Shown in pieces: positions 43,965 to 58,796 of a DNA stretch of 64,000 nucleotides. Every line of letters starts with the position of its first letter. Within the stretch, counting starts at the first letter, position 1. Position numbers and translations under genes: made by a program. Under the pieces are notes generated by a model. It did not search any database. It was given only the letters and a program-made list of their open reading frames with translations, and was not told the DNA's origin. The stretch is from Burkholderia singularis (GTDB taxonomy: Bacteria; Pseudomonadota; Gammaproteobacteria; Burkholderiales; Burkholderiaceae). Location: the NCBI RefSeq assembly GCF_900176645.1, contig NZ_FXAN01000033.1, positions 1 through 64,000 on the forward strand, read 5' to 3'.

Positions 43965-45734
43965 ATGACTCAGCCACCCTCGTCCGCCGTCTCGCATCCG
44001 GCCCATCCGTCACCGGACGGACACGGCAAGATTTCCGCCTGGAGTCTCATCAAGCCCTATTGGGTCAGCGACGAATGGAAGACGGCGTGGGGGCTGCTCA
44101 TCACGATCATCGCGATCAACCTGACGATCGTCTGGATCAACGTGCGGATCAACGCATGGAACACCACGTTCTACGATGCGCTGCAATCGAAGGACGTGCA
44201 CGACTTCCCCCGTCTGCTGGGCACATTCACGGCGCTGGCGTTCGGCTACGTGATTCTCACCGTCTACAGCCTCTATCTGCGCCAGATGCTCGGTTTTCGC
44301 TGGCGCCAGTGGCTGACGTCGCGCTATCTGCGCGACTGGCTCGGCGAGCGCAATTTCTACCGCATCGAGCGCGACCGCCTCGCGGACAACCCGGACCAGC
44401 GGATCGCCGACGATTTGCAAGCGCTCGCATCGACGACGCTGTCGCTGTCGCTCGGCCTTCTGTCGACGGTCGTCACGCTGATCACGTTCATCACCGTGCT
44501 GAAGACGATCGCGGGCGCGGCCACGTTCTCGTTCAACGGTCATGTGATCACCATCCCGAACTACATGGTGTGGGCGGCGCTGATTTACGCAATCGCCGGC
44601 TCTTACGTGATACACCGGTTCGGCCATCCGCTCGTGTCGATCAACTACCAGCAGCAACGCGTCGAGGCGGATTTCCGCTTCGGCCTGATCCGCATCCGCG
44701 AGAACACCGAGCAGATCGCGTTCTACAACGGCGAGCCAACCGAAGCCGCGCACGCGCAAAACCTCTTTCAGCGGATTCGCGACAACTGGTGGCGCGTGAT
44801 GCAGTACACGAAGCGTTTGACGTTCGTATCAAGTGTCTATGGACAGATCGCGCTGATCTTTCCGATCGCGGTCGCGGCGCCCCGCTATTTCGCCGGCGCG
44901 TTCTCGTTCGGCGTGGTGATGCGCATCGTCGACGCATTCGGCAACGTCAGCGACTCGTTCTCGTGGTTCATCGCCAATTACGGCACGCTCGCCGAATGGC
45001 GGGCAACCGTCAATCGTCTGAGCGAGTTCAAGCGGGTGATGGATGCGTCGCATCTGAAGGAATCGCTGTCCCCCGCCACCGAGCACGGCGGCATCAATCT
45101 GCATTACGTCGACGCGAACGCGTTGACGACGGCGCACCTCAAGCTCGCGCTGCCGGACGGCACGCCGCTCGCGTCGATCGGCAGCGTGACGATCGAGCCC
45201 GGCTCGCGCTGGCTCGTGCGTGGGCCGTCCGGCTCCGGCAAAAGCACGCTGATGCGCGCGCTCGCGGGCCTCTGGCCATTCGGCGACGGCGCAATCGACG
45301 CGCCCGTCGGCGCGCGGATGATGTTCGTGCCGCAGCAAAGCTATTTGCCGATCGGCACGCTGAAGGCGGCGCTCGCCTACCCGTCGGCCGCCGATGCGTT
45401 CAGCGACGACGCGTGCCGCGACGCGCTCGCCACGTGCGGCCTCGCCGGCTACGCGGCGCGCCTCGAGGAAACCGGTCACTGGACGCGCATGTTGTCGCCG
45501 GGCGAGCAGCAGCGTCTCGCGGGCGCGCGGGTGCTGCTGCACCAGCCTGACTATCTGTTCCTCGACGAAGCCACGAGCGCGCTCGACGACGACAACGAAG
45601 AACGCCTATACCGGCTTTTCAACGAGCGGCTGCCGAACGCGGCAATCGTCAGCATCGCGCATCGCAAGTCGCTCGCGGTATTCCATCGGCAAACGCTCGA
45701 TATACGCCGCGACGATACGCGCGCGGCGGCTTGA
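43965..45734 (+). CDS. SbmA/BacA- or YddA-like ABC transporter (membrane and ATPase fused)
   Basis: 589 residues. The first 330 form the SbmA/ABC_membrane_2 domain (SDEWKTAWGLLITIIAINLT, NTTFYDALQSKD, RWRQWLTSRYLRDWLGERNF, YQQQRVEADFRFGLIRIREN). The last 200 are an ATPase with Walker A GPSGSGKST, signature LSPGEQQRLAGARVLLHQPD and Walker B YLFLDEATSALDD. This is the YddA/ABCD-type fusion, whose substrate is usually unknown (vitamin B12 or peptide-like in some relatives). It stands alone between divergent thiO and the convergent symporter. Confidence 0.92.
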   Translation: MTQPPSSAVSHPAHPSPDGHGKISAWSLIKPYWVSDEWKTAWGLLITIIAINLTIVWINVRINAWNTTFYDALQSKDVHDFPRLLGTFTALAFGYVILTVYSLYLRQMLGFRWRQWLTSRYLRDWLGERNFYRIERDRLADNPDQRIADDLQALASTTLSLSLGLLSTVVTLITFITVLKTIAGAATFSFNGHVITIPNYMVWAALIYAIAGSYVIHRFGHPLVSINYQQQRVEADFRFGLIRIRENTEQIAFYNGEPTEAAHAQNLFQRIRDNWWRVMQYTKRLTFVSSVYGQIALIFPIAVAAPRYFAGAFSFGVVMRIVDAFGNVSDSFSWFIANYGTLAEWRATVNRLSEFKRVMDASHLKESLSPATEHGGINLHYVDANALTTAHLKLALPDGTPLASIGSVTIEPGSRWLVRGPSGSGKSTLMRALAGLWPFGDGAIDAPVGARMMFVPQQSYLPIGTLKAALAYPSAADAFSDDACRDALATCGLAGYAARLEETGHWTRMLSPGEQQRLAGARVLLHQPDYLFLDEATSALDDDNEERLYRLFNERLPNAAIVSIAHRKSLAVFHRQTLDIRRDDTRAAA

Positions 45735-45825
45735 AAATCCGTCGCGGCGCGCGCCGCATCGTCGATGCGTTGCCGAGACGACGCGATGCGAAGGCGTGAC
45801 GAAGCGGCGCAGCCGGCCGCCACCG

Positions 45826-47364
45826 TCAACGCGCGGAGCCGGAGCCGAACGGCCCGACGGCCCGCTGCGCGCCGTGCGCATGCGCGTTGGCACCGCGTCC
45901 GGCCGCGGAATCGTCGGCGGGCCGCCCGCCCCGGGGCAATGGCCCGTGCTCGCCCCAAACGTCGTTGGGCAGCACGTGTTCGAGCGCGGGAATCGTCTTG
46001 CGCGTGAAAACCGGCTCGGCCACGCCCGCCGCCCGCTGCCGCTGATAATCGCGCCACGCGGCAAGCGCGTACTTGCCGAGCGCGAGAATCGCGAGCAGGT
46101 TGATCAGCGCCATGATGCCCATGCTGGTATCGGCCATCGCCCACACCAGCGGCAGTTCGCCGACGCTGCCGAACATCACCATCGCGAGCACCGCGACGCG
46201 AAACACCGCCAACACGCCGCGCCGCTGCGCGACGAATTCGACGTTGCCTTCCGCATACGCGTAATTGCCGATCACCGACGAGAACGCAAGGAAAAAGATC
46301 GCCACCGCCATGTAGATGCCGCCCCAATCGCCGACGTGGCTCGAGATCGCGCGCTGCGTGAGCGCCGCGCCCTCCATCGACGAACCCGGCACGTACTGAC
46401 CGGACAGCAGGATCACGAACGCGGTCGCGCTGCAAATCACGATCGTATCGACGAATACGCCGAGCATCTGGATCAGCCCCTGCGTGACCGGATGCCGCGT
46501 GCTCGCGGTTGCCGCCGCATTCGGCGCGCTGCCCATCCCCGCTTCGTTCGAAAACAGGCCGCGCTTCACCCCGATCGCGACCGCCTGGCTCACCGCGTAG
46601 CCCGCGAGGCCGCCCGTCGCCTGCTCGAAACCGAACGCGCTTTTCACGATCAGCGCGATCATCTGCGGCACGAGCGCGACGTGCGTGGCGACCGCGTAGA
46701 CGGCGAGCGCAAGATAGCCGATCGCCATGACGGGCACGATCACCTGCGCGACGTGCGCGATCCGGCGGATGCCGCCGAAGATGATCGGCGCCGTCAGCGC
46801 CACGAGCCCGAGACCGACCGCCGCGCGGCTGAAGCCGAACGACGTATGGAACGCGTCGGCGATCGCGTTCGCCTGCACCGCGTTGAACACGAAGCCGAAC
46901 GCAAGCACCAGCGACAGCGAAAACAGCACGCCCAGGCCGCGCGAGCGCAGCCCGATCTGGATGTAGTACGCCGGGCCGCCGCGATAGGTGCCGTCATGGT
47001 GAGACACCTTGAAGATTTGCGCGAGCGTGGCTTCGACGAACGCCGACGACATCCCGATCAGCGCAGTCACCCACATCCAGAAAATCGCGCCGGGGCCGCC
47101 GAGCGTCAGCGCCACCGCCACGCCCGCGATATTGCCGGTGCCCACACGGCTCGCCAGCCCGGTGGCGAACGCCTGAAACGACGAAATGCTGCCCGGCTCG
47201 CCCTTGCTGCCGACCACACGCATGCTGAGCAGCAACGCGCGTAACTGAATCATCCCGAAGCGCAGCGTGAACCATGCGCCTGCGCCCAGCAGCAGCGCGA
47301 TCAGCACGTAGCTCCAGAGAATGCCGTTGATCCCGTTGATCAACGTGCCCACCATACCGTCCAT
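45826..47364 (-). CDS. Alanine/glycine:cation symporter (AGCS family)
   Basis: 512 residues with about ten to eleven membrane segments. The family signature GTGNIAGVAVALTLGGPGAI is near residue 75, followed by FWMWVTALIGMSSAFVEATL and, later, GVKRGLFSNEAGMGSAPNAA. It imports alanine or glycine with sodium or protons. A polar tail of about 70 residues rich in Gly, Ala and His is probably disordered. The gene is convergent with the ABC transporter. Confidence 0.95.
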   Translation of the reverse strand: MDGMVGTLINGINGILWSYVLIALLLGAGAWFTLRFGMIQLRALLLSMRVVGSKGEPGSISSFQAFATGLASRVGTGNIAGVAVALTLGGPGAIFWMWVTALIGMSSAFVEATLAQIFKVSHHDGTYRGGPAYYIQIGLRSRGLGVLFSLSLVLAFGFVFNAVQANAIADAFHTSFGFSRAAVGLGLVALTAPIIFGGIRRIAHVAQVIVPVMAIGYLALAVYAVATHVALVPQMIALIVKSAFGFEQATGGLAGYAVSQAVAIGVKRGLFSNEAGMGSAPNAAATASTRHPVTQGLIQMLGVFVDTIVICSATAFVILLSGQYVPGSSMEGAALTQRAISSHVGDWGGIYMAVAIFFLAFSSVIGNYAYAEGNVEFVAQRRGVLAVFRVAVLAMVMFGSVGELPLVWAMADTSMGIMALINLLAILALGKYALAAWRDYQRQRAAGVAEPVFTRKTIPALEHVLPNDVWGEHGPLPRGGRPADDSAAGRGANAHAHGAQRAVGPFGSGSAR

Positions 47365-47559
47365 TCGTCGGCCTCCTTGTTGGGGTCAAACCATTGCTTA
47401 CCCGACCGGAAGCCGGCCGAAGCGCGTCATGATATGACAAGTTGGCCTGAATATTACGAAATAGAAAGATTTGGATGGAAAACGAAAGAAATCGCCGTCA
47501 CGCGCGCCGGCGGACGATGCGCGCGGCCGCCACCTGCCGGCGCACGCCACGGCGGGCGC

Positions 47560-47592
47560 AAAAAAACCGGGCGTCCCCGCAGAGACGCCCGG
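47560..47592 (-). terminator. Rho-independent terminator of gltBD
   Basis: Perfect 9-bp stem CCGGGCGTC/GACGCCCGG (47567-47575 with 47584-47592), then a run of seven T on the minus strand. It lies about 30 bases beyond the gltD stop. Confidence 0.92.
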
Positions 47593-47623
47593 CTCTCACA
47601 CGCCCGCGATGCCGCCGCGTCGA

Positions 47624-49090
47624 TCAGCGCGGCAGCTCCGAATGCCCCATCAAATACGCATCAACCGACCGCGCGCACTGGCGGCCTTCGCGGATCGCCC
47701 AAACCACGAGCGATTGGCCCCGGCGCATGTCGCCCGCGGCAAACACCTTGTCGACCGACGTGTAATACGCGCGATCGCCTTCGGTGCCCGCACGCGCGTT
47801 GCCGCGCGCATCCTTCGCGACGCCGAACGCGTCCAGCACGGGCGCGGCCGGTTGCGTAAAGCCCATCGCGAGCAGCACCAAATCGGCCTTGATCTCGAAT
47901 TCGGAGCCCGGCACTTCCTGCATCTTGCCGTCCTTCCATTCGACGCGCGCCGCGATCAGCTTCTCGACCTTGCCGTTCTTGCCCTCGAAACGCTTCGTCG
48001 CGACTGCCCAATCGCGTTCGCAGCCCTCCTCGTGCGACGACGACGTGCGCAGCTTGATCGGCCAATACGGCCACACGAGCGGCTTGTTCTCCAGCTCAGG
48101 CGGCTGCGGCAGCAACTCGAACTGCGTGACGTGCTTCGCGCCGTGCCGGTTCGACGTGCCGACGCAATCGGAGCCCGTATCGCCGCCGCCGATCACGACG
48201 ACGTGCTTGCCCTTCGCGGTGAGCTGGTCGACAACCTTGTCGCCCGCGTTGACCTTGTTTTGTTGCGGCAGGAATTCCATCGCGAAATGGATGCCCGCAA
48301 GCTCGCGCCCCGGCACCGGCAGATCGCGCGGCGTCTCCGAGCCGCCCGCGATCACGACCGCGTCGAATTCGTCCTTCAGCGTATCGGGCGACACGGTTTG
48401 CTGCGCCGCATTGCCGATCGTCTCGGGCAACGGCTCGCGGCCGACGAACACGCCGGTGCGGAACGTCACGCCTTCTGCTTCCATCTGGCGCATCCGGCGG
48501 TCGATCAGCCACTTTTCGAGCTTGAAGTCGGGAATGCCGTAGCGCAACAGGCCGCCGATCCGGTCGTTCTTCTCGAACACCGTCACGTCGTGACCGGCGC
48601 GCGCGAGTTGCTGCGCAGCCGCCAAGCCTGCGGGACCGGAGCCGACGATCGCAACCTTCCTGCCCGTCTTGTGCTTGGGGGGCTGCGGCTGAACCCAGCC
48701 CTGCGCCCATGCCTTGTCGATGATCGCGTGCTCGATCGACTTGATGCCGACGGGATCGTCATTGATGCCGAGCGTGCACGCCGCCTCGCACGGCGCGGGG
48801 CAGATGCGGCCCGTGAACTCGGGAAAGTTGTTCGTCGAGTGCAGCACGTCGATCGCGTGCCGCCAGTCCTGCCGGTAAACGAGATCGTTGAAGTCCGGAA
48901 TGATGTTGTTGACCGGACAGCCGTTATTGCAGAACGGAATCCCGCAATCCATGCAGCGCGCGCCCTGGATCTTCGCATCGTCATCGGCGAGCGCGGCGAC
49001 GAATTCCTTGTAATGCTTGACGCGCGTGAGCGGCGCTTCATACGCCTCGTGACGGCGTTCGTACTCCAGAAAACCGGTGATCTTGCCCAT
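47624..49090 (-). CDS. gltD: Glutamate synthase small subunit
   Basis: 488 residues. N-terminal iron-sulfur motifs ([17 protein letters not shown] and a later [12 protein letters not shown]), FAD-binding [20 protein letters not shown] and NADPH-binding [16 protein letters not shown]. It passes electrons from NADPH to the large subunit. It lies 117 bases after gltB, with a large hairpin in the gap, and is followed by a strong terminator. Confidence 0.97.
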   Translation of the reverse strand: MGKITGFLEYERRHEAYEAPLTRVKHYKEFVAALADDDAKIQGARCMDCGIPFCNNGCPVNNIIPDFNDLVYRQDWRHAIDVLHSTNNFPEFTGRICPAPCEAACTLGINDDPVGIKSIEHAIIDKAWAQGWVQPQPPKHKTGRKVAIVGSGPAGLAAAQQLARAGHDVTVFEKNDRIGGLLRYGIPDFKLEKWLIDRRMRQMEAEGVTFRTGVFVGREPLPETIGNAAQQTVSPDTLKDEFDAVVIAGGSETPRDLPVPGRELAGIHFAMEFLPQQNKVNAGDKVVDQLTAKGKHVVVIGGGDTGSDCVGTSNRHGAKHVTQFELLPQPPELENKPLVWPYWPIKLRTSSSHEEGCERDWAVATKRFEGKNGKVEKLIAARVEWKDGKMQEVPGSEFEIKADLVLLAMGFTQPAAPVLDAFGVAKDARGNARAGTEGDRAYYTSVDKVFAAGDMRRGQSLVVWAIREGRQCARSVDAYLMGHSELPR

Positions 49091-49124
49091 GGGGTTCTCT
49101 TCTGAATCGATTGTGATCGGTAAC

Positions 49125-49161
49125 GGTGACCGCGCCCGCCGCTCAGGCAGGCGCGGTCACC
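49125..49161 (-). promoter_or_regulatory. Inverted repeat in the gltB-gltD gap
   Basis: Perfect 12-bp arms GGTGACCGCGCC (49125-49136) and GGCGCGGTCACC (49150-49161) with a 13-base loop, about 35 bases before the gltD start. There is no T-tract, so it is more likely an RNA stem that protects gltB mRNA or tunes gltD translation than a terminator. Confidence 0.55.
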
Positions 49162-49207
49162 AAGTCGTCGAGCCGCCCGGCGCCCGGCCGGGCCGCACCG
49201 GGCCGCG

Positions 49208-53911
<4,704 letters not shown>

Positions 53912-54153
53912 GGGGACACCGTTCGAAAGGGGCCTCGCGGCCGTTTAACCATTTTGCTTGATCGCCCGTCGTCCCCCTTCGTGTGGATCGCGACGTGGCC
54001 GGCCGGGGCAGGAGCGGGTGTGTCCGGGACCACCGGAATTCGGAATATACGCGACGAATCAATGGAATAGCAAATAAATTCCGATTATTTGACCCCAATT
54101 ATCAAGTTGGTGCGCGATCATTCGTTTTTATTGGGGATGCATCAAAATGGGGC

Positions 54154-54186
54154 AAAAATTTGAGCGGCATCCTTGCCTGCCGCTCA
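54154..54186 (-). terminator. Terminator after the RAYT-like gene
   Basis: Perfect 9-bp stem TGAGCGGCA/TGCCGCTCA (54161-54169 with 54178-54186) and an 8-base loop; the minus strand continues AATTTTTG. It separates the RAYT-like gene from gltB, so gltB needs its own promoter in the gap 53912-54160. Confidence 0.85.
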
Positions 54187-54207
54187 TTGACCGCCCGCCG
54201 GCTACGG

Positions 54208-54918
54208 TTACTGGACAGGCGGCGTATTCTCCCGCACCTTTCGAGGCCGCCCGCGCGGCAGCGGCGACACGCGTCGGTTCGCGGTGCGCGCCGCCCATTC
54301 GCGGTAAGTCTCGCCGCCGAGCACCCAGCCCTTGAGGGTCGCCTGCTGGAGTTGATCGGCCTGGCGCTCGTCGAGCGGCTGCTCGCACAGCTCCTTGTAC
54401 GCGCGCTGACGCTCGAACGGCGTGTTGCCGAGCGCCCAGTAGAGCGGATGGTCGGTGATCAGGCTGTCGACGGTCAGTCCGATGTGATGCCGATAGCTGG
54501 ACCAGCGGTACGCGTCGGCGCTCGTCACGAGCTGCGCGCGTACCGGGCTCAGCTCGACGACGCGGCTCGCCAGCAGAAAATAGCGCTCGCCCTCGATCAC
54601 CGTTGCGCGATAGCGCCCTTCCCAGAGGGTGCCGCGCCGCGAATAGCGCCGATTGAAATGTGCGACGTAGCGCCGGCCGACCGCCTGCATCGCCTTCGGC
54701 AGGCTGGACTCGTCGCTGGGTGTCACGAGCAGTTGGACCTGGCGCGGCAACAGCACATACGCATGCACCGCCAGGTGATGATCGCGCGCCGCCGCCTTCA
54801 GACAGTCGATAAATAGTTCGTAATCCTGGTCGTCGACGAACGCCGGTTGCTGATCGAGGCCGCGCAATATCACGTGCTGCGGCTGATCGGGAACGTAAAG
54901 TCGTGCTAGCCGTGCCAT
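54208..54918 (-). CDS. RAYT-like (TnpA_REP/Y1 family) HUH-fold protein, catalytic residues substituted
   Basis: 236 residues from the ATG at 54918. The N-terminal PDQPQHVILRGLDQQPAFVD, the central YVLLPRQVQLLVTPSDESSL and WEGRYRATVIEGERYF, and AYRWSSYRHHIGL are typical of REP-associated tyrosine transposases. The two His of the HUH metal site (normally 'mPnHvHll') are Gln60 and Gln62, and the catalytic Tyr of 'YIxlNPVRA' is Val120 (VVELSPVRA). It should not be able to cleave DNA. It may be a domesticated DNA- or RNA-binding protein. It has its own terminator. Confidence 0.88.
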   Translation of the reverse strand: MARLARLYVPDQPQHVILRGLDQQPAFVDDQDYELFIDCLKAAARDHHLAVHAYVLLPRQVQLLVTPSDESSLPKAMQAVGRRYVAHFNRRYSRRGTLWEGRYRATVIEGERYFLLASRVVELSPVRAQLVTSADAYRWSSYRHHIGLTVDSLITDHPLYWALGNTPFERQRAYKELCEQPLDERQADQLQQATLKGWVLGGETYREWAARTANRRVSPLPRGRPRKVRENTPPVQ

Positions 54919-55110
54919 GCTGAATGTCCGTTTGATCGCGTTAGGAAATACCCGAAGGCTCACATTGGTGCATCCGCGTAAACGCCCGCCGCGGCGCGGG
55001 AATGCGCACGATCGTGCGAATTTTAGGGAGAAACTTCTAACTTACAACTCTGTTCTGTTTGAAACGTCGTAGTCATAATGAGGTCGCCTTTTAATCGGAG
55101 GGGACTACAG

Positions 55111-55842
55111 ATGAAACAAAAAATGGCCATTACGGGAGCGATTGCGCTGGTTTTCGCAGCCGCAGCAACCGCCGCGCATGCGCAATCGGCCGGCAGCTTT
55201 TACGTCACAACAGGCTGGATCCATCTTGCCCCTCAAGACAGCAGCGATCCACTCAAGGTCATGAGCGTCGGCGGCACGCCTGTCAACCTTACTGAACCCA
55301 ACACCGGCGCCGGCGTCGACAACGCAGATACACTCGGTCTCGCCACCGGCTACTTCTGGACCGATCACATCGTCACTGAATTTGTCGCCGGGATTCCGCC
55401 AAGGTTCAATTTGAGCGGCAAAGGCCAGTTCGAACAGTTCGGTGTGCTCGGCCATGTATACCAATGGAGCCCTGCGCTCCTTCTCAAGTATTACTTCAAC
55501 GACGCGAACGCGAAGTTCCGTCCGTATGTCGGCGTCGGCGCCACATACGTATGGTTCACCGGCGGGAAGATCACCAACAGCGCGTTCGAGCGGGGGGTGC
55601 TCGGCGGCCCGACCAGCGTGACGACCACCAACCAGTGGGCGCCCGTCCTCAACGTCGGCTTCACCTATAACTTCACCAAGCATTGGTTCGGCGGACTGTC
55701 GCTGTCGTACATCCCGGTTAGCGTGAAGGCGACGCTGACGACCCAACGCCCGACGCCGATCGGCACGCTCACGCAAACGTCGCAGGCAAAGATCAATCTG
55801 AATCCGATCGTCACCTATCTGCAGCTCGGCTACCGCTTCTAA
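55111..55842 (+). CDS. ompW: OmpW-family outer-membrane protein
   Basis: 243 residues from the ATG at 55111, which has a GGAGGGG ribosome site; an upstream start at 55078 is less likely. A signal peptide (MAITGAIALVFAAAATAAHA) precedes an eight-stranded barrel: the strands include GSFYVTTGWIHLAPQDSSDP, FRPYVGVGATYVWFTG and WFGGLSLSYIPVSVKATL. The final YLQLGYRF has the terminal Phe needed for outer-membrane assembly. OmpW forms a small hydrophobic channel. Confidence 0.92.
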   Translation: MKQKMAITGAIALVFAAAATAAHAQSAGSFYVTTGWIHLAPQDSSDPLKVMSVGGTPVNLTEPNTGAGVDNADTLGLATGYFWTDHIVTEFVAGIPPRFNLSGKGQFEQFGVLGHVYQWSPALLLKYYFNDANAKFRPYVGVGATYVWFTGGKITNSAFERGVLGGPTSVTTTNQWAPVLNVGFTYNFTKHWFGGLSLSYIPVSVKATLTTQRPTPIGTLTQTSQAKINLNPIVTYLQLGYRF

Positions 55843-55869
55843 GCGTAGTCGAATATTTGGGGAATGGTT

Positions 55870-55899
55870 AATTCCGCTGCAATTTGTAGCGGAATTTTT
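55870..55899 (+). terminator. Terminator after ompW
   Basis: Stem AATTCCGCT/AGCGGAATT (55870-55878 with 55888-55896), loop of nine bases and a TTTTT run. A second inverted repeat (CGGGAGC/GCTCCCG) follows between about 55909 and 55950, which could serve the convergent ugpQ. Confidence 0.88.
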
Positions 55900-55991
55900 C
55901 CACCGTGATCGGGAGCTATCTTCTCTTGCTCCGGTAGTTCGCTCCCGGAGCGTTTTTGTTCGTCCGCGCGGGCAATCGCCTATTTCATCCG

Positions 55992-56762
55992 TCAGCCGCC
56001 GAATCTGGTCAGACCGGCAAGACCGGGACGGATCAGCTCGATTCGGTCCGTGCAGATGAGATCCACGTCCCATTCAGCCAGCTCGCGCGCCCGCTCAAGG
56101 TCATTGACCGTATACGCGAGCAGGCGCAGCCCCGCCGCTTTCACGTCGCGCACGATCTCCCGCGTCAATTGCAAGTGATGCGCGTGTAATGACACGCAAG
56201 CCAATCGGCGCGTCTCGTCACGCCAATCGGCAGGAATCGCGTCGTACAACATGCCGCGCGGCAGATCGGGAGCCGTGGCGCGCGCCGCATCGAGCGCATC
56301 GGCCGAAAACGACGACAGCAGCGGCGGCACCGTCGCACCGCGCCAGTACGCAGCCGCTTCGCGCGCGACAACGCGCCCCGTCTCGACGTCGCGCCCCGCG
56401 CAAGGCTTGATCTCGATGTTCACGGCCAGTCTCAGCTCGATGCAGCGGGCGGCCGCCTCGGCAAGCGTCGGCATTCGCTCGCCCGTGAAACGGGCATCGA
56501 ACCACGCTCCCGCATCGAGCGCGGCCAGCGCGGCGTAGCGCAGATCCGCCGCCCGCCCCGTGCCGTTCGACGTGCGCTCGACCGTGTCATCGTGCAACAG
56601 GAATGCCACGCCGTCGGCGCACAGCTTCGCATCGAATTCGACCATCGTGTGGCCGTAGCGCGCGCCCGTGTCGAGCGCGGCCAACGTATTCTCCGGCGCG
56701 AGCGCGCCGCCGCCGCGATGCGCGAGCACGCGCGGATAAGGCCACGATTGCAGGACGGTCAT
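55992..56762 (-). CDS. ugpQ: Glycerophosphodiester phosphodiesterase
   Basis: 256 residues from the ATG at 56762. GDPD TIM-barrel: VLAHRGGGALAPENTLAALD with the catalytic His and metal-binding Glu, FDAKLCADGVAFLLHDDTVE, IEIKPCAGRD, and VNDLERARELAEWDVDLICT near the end. It releases glycerol-3-phosphate from glycerophosphodiesters brought in by the Ugp transporter. It is the last gene of ugpBAECQ, 23 bases after ugpC. Confidence 0.95.
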   Translation of the reverse strand: MTVLQSWPYPRVLAHRGGGALAPENTLAALDTGARYGHTMVEFDAKLCADGVAFLLHDDTVERTSNGTGRAADLRYAALAALDAGAWFDARFTGERMPTLAEAAARCIELRLAVNIEIKPCAGRDVETGRVVAREAAAYWRGATVPPLLSSFSADALDAARATAPDLPRGMLYDAIPADWRDETRRLACVSLHAHHLQLTREIVRDVKAAGLRLLAYTVNDLERARELAEWDVDLICTDRIELIRPGLAGLTRFGG

Positions 56763-56785
56763 CGGACATACCCCGTTGGAAGCGC

Positions 56786-57925
56786 TCAGCCGGCCCGCTT
56801 GCCGGTTGCCGGATCGAAGAAATGCAGATGCTGCGCGGGCAATGCGACGGGCAGCGTCTCGCCGCGCGCCACGCGCGCCGTATGCGGCAAGCGTACCGCA
56901 ACATCGTGCGGGCCCCAGCGGCCGTGCGCCAAATTGTCCGCGCCGAGCAACTCGCACGAATCGACGCTCAGTGTGGCGTGCGCGACGCCTTCCGACACCG
57001 CCATATGCTCCGGCCGCACGCCGAGAATCCATTCACGCCCTGGCGCGATCGCCACACCGGCGCCTGCCGTGCCCGTGCCCGTGCCGGCTGCCGCCCGGCC
57101 GCTGCCGGTCGCGCCGAGCGCGTCGGCCACAATCGGCAGGCTCGGGCCGCCGCCCGCGACGTCGAATTTCGTGCCGTCCTCCGACAGCCGCCCGTTCAAC
57201 AGATTCATCGCCGGCGAGCCGATGAAACTCGCGACGAATGTGGTCGCCGGCTTGTCGTAGACGTCGATGGGTGAGCCGATTTGCTCCGCATGGCCTCGAT
57301 TCATCACGATCACGCGCTGCGCGAGCGTCATCGCCTCGATCTGGTCGTGCGTCACATAGACGCTCGTCGTCGCGAGCCGCGCGTGCAGCCGCTGGATTTC
57401 GAGGCGCATCTGCACGCGCAGCTTCGCGTCGAGATTCGACAGCGGCTCGTCGAACAGAAACACCGCCGGCTCGCGGACGATCGCCCGCCCCATCGCGACG
57501 CGCTGCCGCTGCCCGCCCGACAACTCGCGCGGGCGCCTCGCCAGCAGCGGCTCGAGTTCGAGAATCCGCGCGGCGGCCAACACGCGCGCGTCGATCTGCG
57601 CACGCGCGACGCCGCGGATCTTCAGCCCGTAGCCCATGTTTTGCGCAACCGTCATGTGCGGATACAGCGCGTAATTCTGAAACACCATCGCGATATCGCG
57701 ATCCTTCGGCTCGAGCGCGTTCACCACGCGGCCCCCGATCGCGATTTCGCCGTCCGACACCGTCTCCAGACCCGCGATCATCCGCAGCAGCGTCGATTTC
57801 CCGCAGCCGGACGGCCCGACGAGCACGACGAATTCGCCGTCGCCGATCTCCACGTCGATGCCGTGCAGCACGTATTGCGCGCCGTCGTAAGTTTTCCTGA
57901 CGCCCTTCAAGCTCAGCGCGGCCAT
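56786..57925 (-). CDS. ugpC: sn-glycerol-3-phosphate ABC transporter ATPase
   Basis: 379 residues. Walker [30 protein letters not shown] signature, Walker [16 protein letters not shown], and a C-terminal regulatory OB-fold domain (residues about 240-370) as in MalK. A Gly/Ala/Thr-rich insertion near residue 290 lengthens the regulatory domain slightly. It drives uptake by UgpBAE. Confidence 0.95.
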   Translation of the reverse strand: MAALSLKGVRKTYDGAQYVLHGIDVEIGDGEFVVLVGPSGCGKSTLLRMIAGLETVSDGEIAIGGRVVNALEPKDRDIAMVFQNYALYPHMTVAQNMGYGLKIRGVARAQIDARVLAAARILELEPLLARRPRELSGGQRQRVAMGRAIVREPAVFLFDEPLSNLDAKLRVQMRLEIQRLHARLATTSVYVTHDQIEAMTLAQRVIVMNRGHAEQIGSPIDVYDKPATTFVASFIGSPAMNLLNGRLSEDGTKFDVAGGGPSLPIVADALGATGSGRAAAGTGTGTAGAGVAIAPGREWILGVRPEHMAVSEGVAHATLSVDSCELLGADNLAHGRWGPHDVAVRLPHTARVARGETLPVALPAQHLHFFDPATGKRAG

Positions 57926-57950
57926 GCGTTCACACCCTCCAGGTTGCGTG

Positions 57951-58796
57951 TCACTTTTCCGAATCGACGAGCCCGCGCACGAACCAGCGCTGCATCGCGA
58001 GCACGACGGCGAGCGGCGGCAGCATCGCCACGAGCGTCGCGGCCATCACGAGATGCCATTCGGTCGCGGCGTCGCCGCTCGCGATCATCGATTTGATGCC
58101 GACGACGGCCGTTGCGAGCGACGCGTCGGTCGTGATCAGGATCGGCCATAGATACTGGTTCCAGCCGTAGATGAACGTGATCACGAAAAGCGCCGCGATG
58201 CTCGTTCTCGACAACGGCAGCACGACGTCCCAGAAAAACCGCAGCGGCCCCGCGCCGTCGATCCGGGCGGCATCGACAAGCTCGTCGGGCAGCGTCAGAA
58301 AGAACTGGCGGAACAGGAACGTCGCGGTTGCCGACGCGATCAGCGGCAGCGCGAGCCCCGCGTAGCTGTTCGTCAAATGCAGCGTCGAGACGACCTGCAC
58401 GGTCGGAAAGATGCGCACCTCGACGGGCAGCATCAGCGTGACGAAGATCAGCCAGAACGCCGCATTGCGCAACGGGAAGCGGAAATAGACGATCGCGTAA
58501 GCGGACAGGATCGACACCGCGATCTTGCCCGCCGCGATCGCGAGCGCCATCACCACGCTGTTGGCGAGCGCGACGCCGAACGGCGTCGTCATCGCGCCGC
58601 TGCCGTGGCGCCAAACGGCCGCGACGTTCTCGAAGAGATGCGTGCTCGGCACCAGCGACAGCGGCACAGTGAACACCTCGCGCGCGCTCATCGTCGCGGC
58701 GCAAAAGCCGACGTACACGGGAAACACGATCACCACGACGCCCGCGAGCAGCACCGCATGGCAGAACAGGTCGAAGCCCTTGCGATTCTCGATCAT
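57951..58796 (-). CDS. ugpE: sn-glycerol-3-phosphate ABC transporter permease UgpE
   Basis: 281 residues from the ATG at 58796, overlapping the ugpA stop by four bases. Six hydrophobic segments and the permease EAA motif [21 protein letters not shown]-terminal start [20 protein letters not shown] fits UgpE. It forms the membrane channel with UgpA. Confidence 0.95.
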   Translation of the reverse strand: MIENRKGFDLFCHAVLLAGVVVIVFPVYVGFCAATMSAREVFTVPLSLVPSTHLFENVAAVWRHGSGAMTTPFGVALANSVVMALAIAAGKIAVSILSAYAIVYFRFPLRNAAFWLIFVTLMLPVEVRIFPTVQVVSTLHLTNSYAGLALPLIASATATFLFRQFFLTLPDELVDAARIDGAGPLRFFWDVVLPLSRTSIAALFVITFIYGWNQYLWPILITTDASLATAVVGIKSMIASGDAATEWHLVMAATLVAMLPPLAVVLAMQRWFVRGLVDSEK

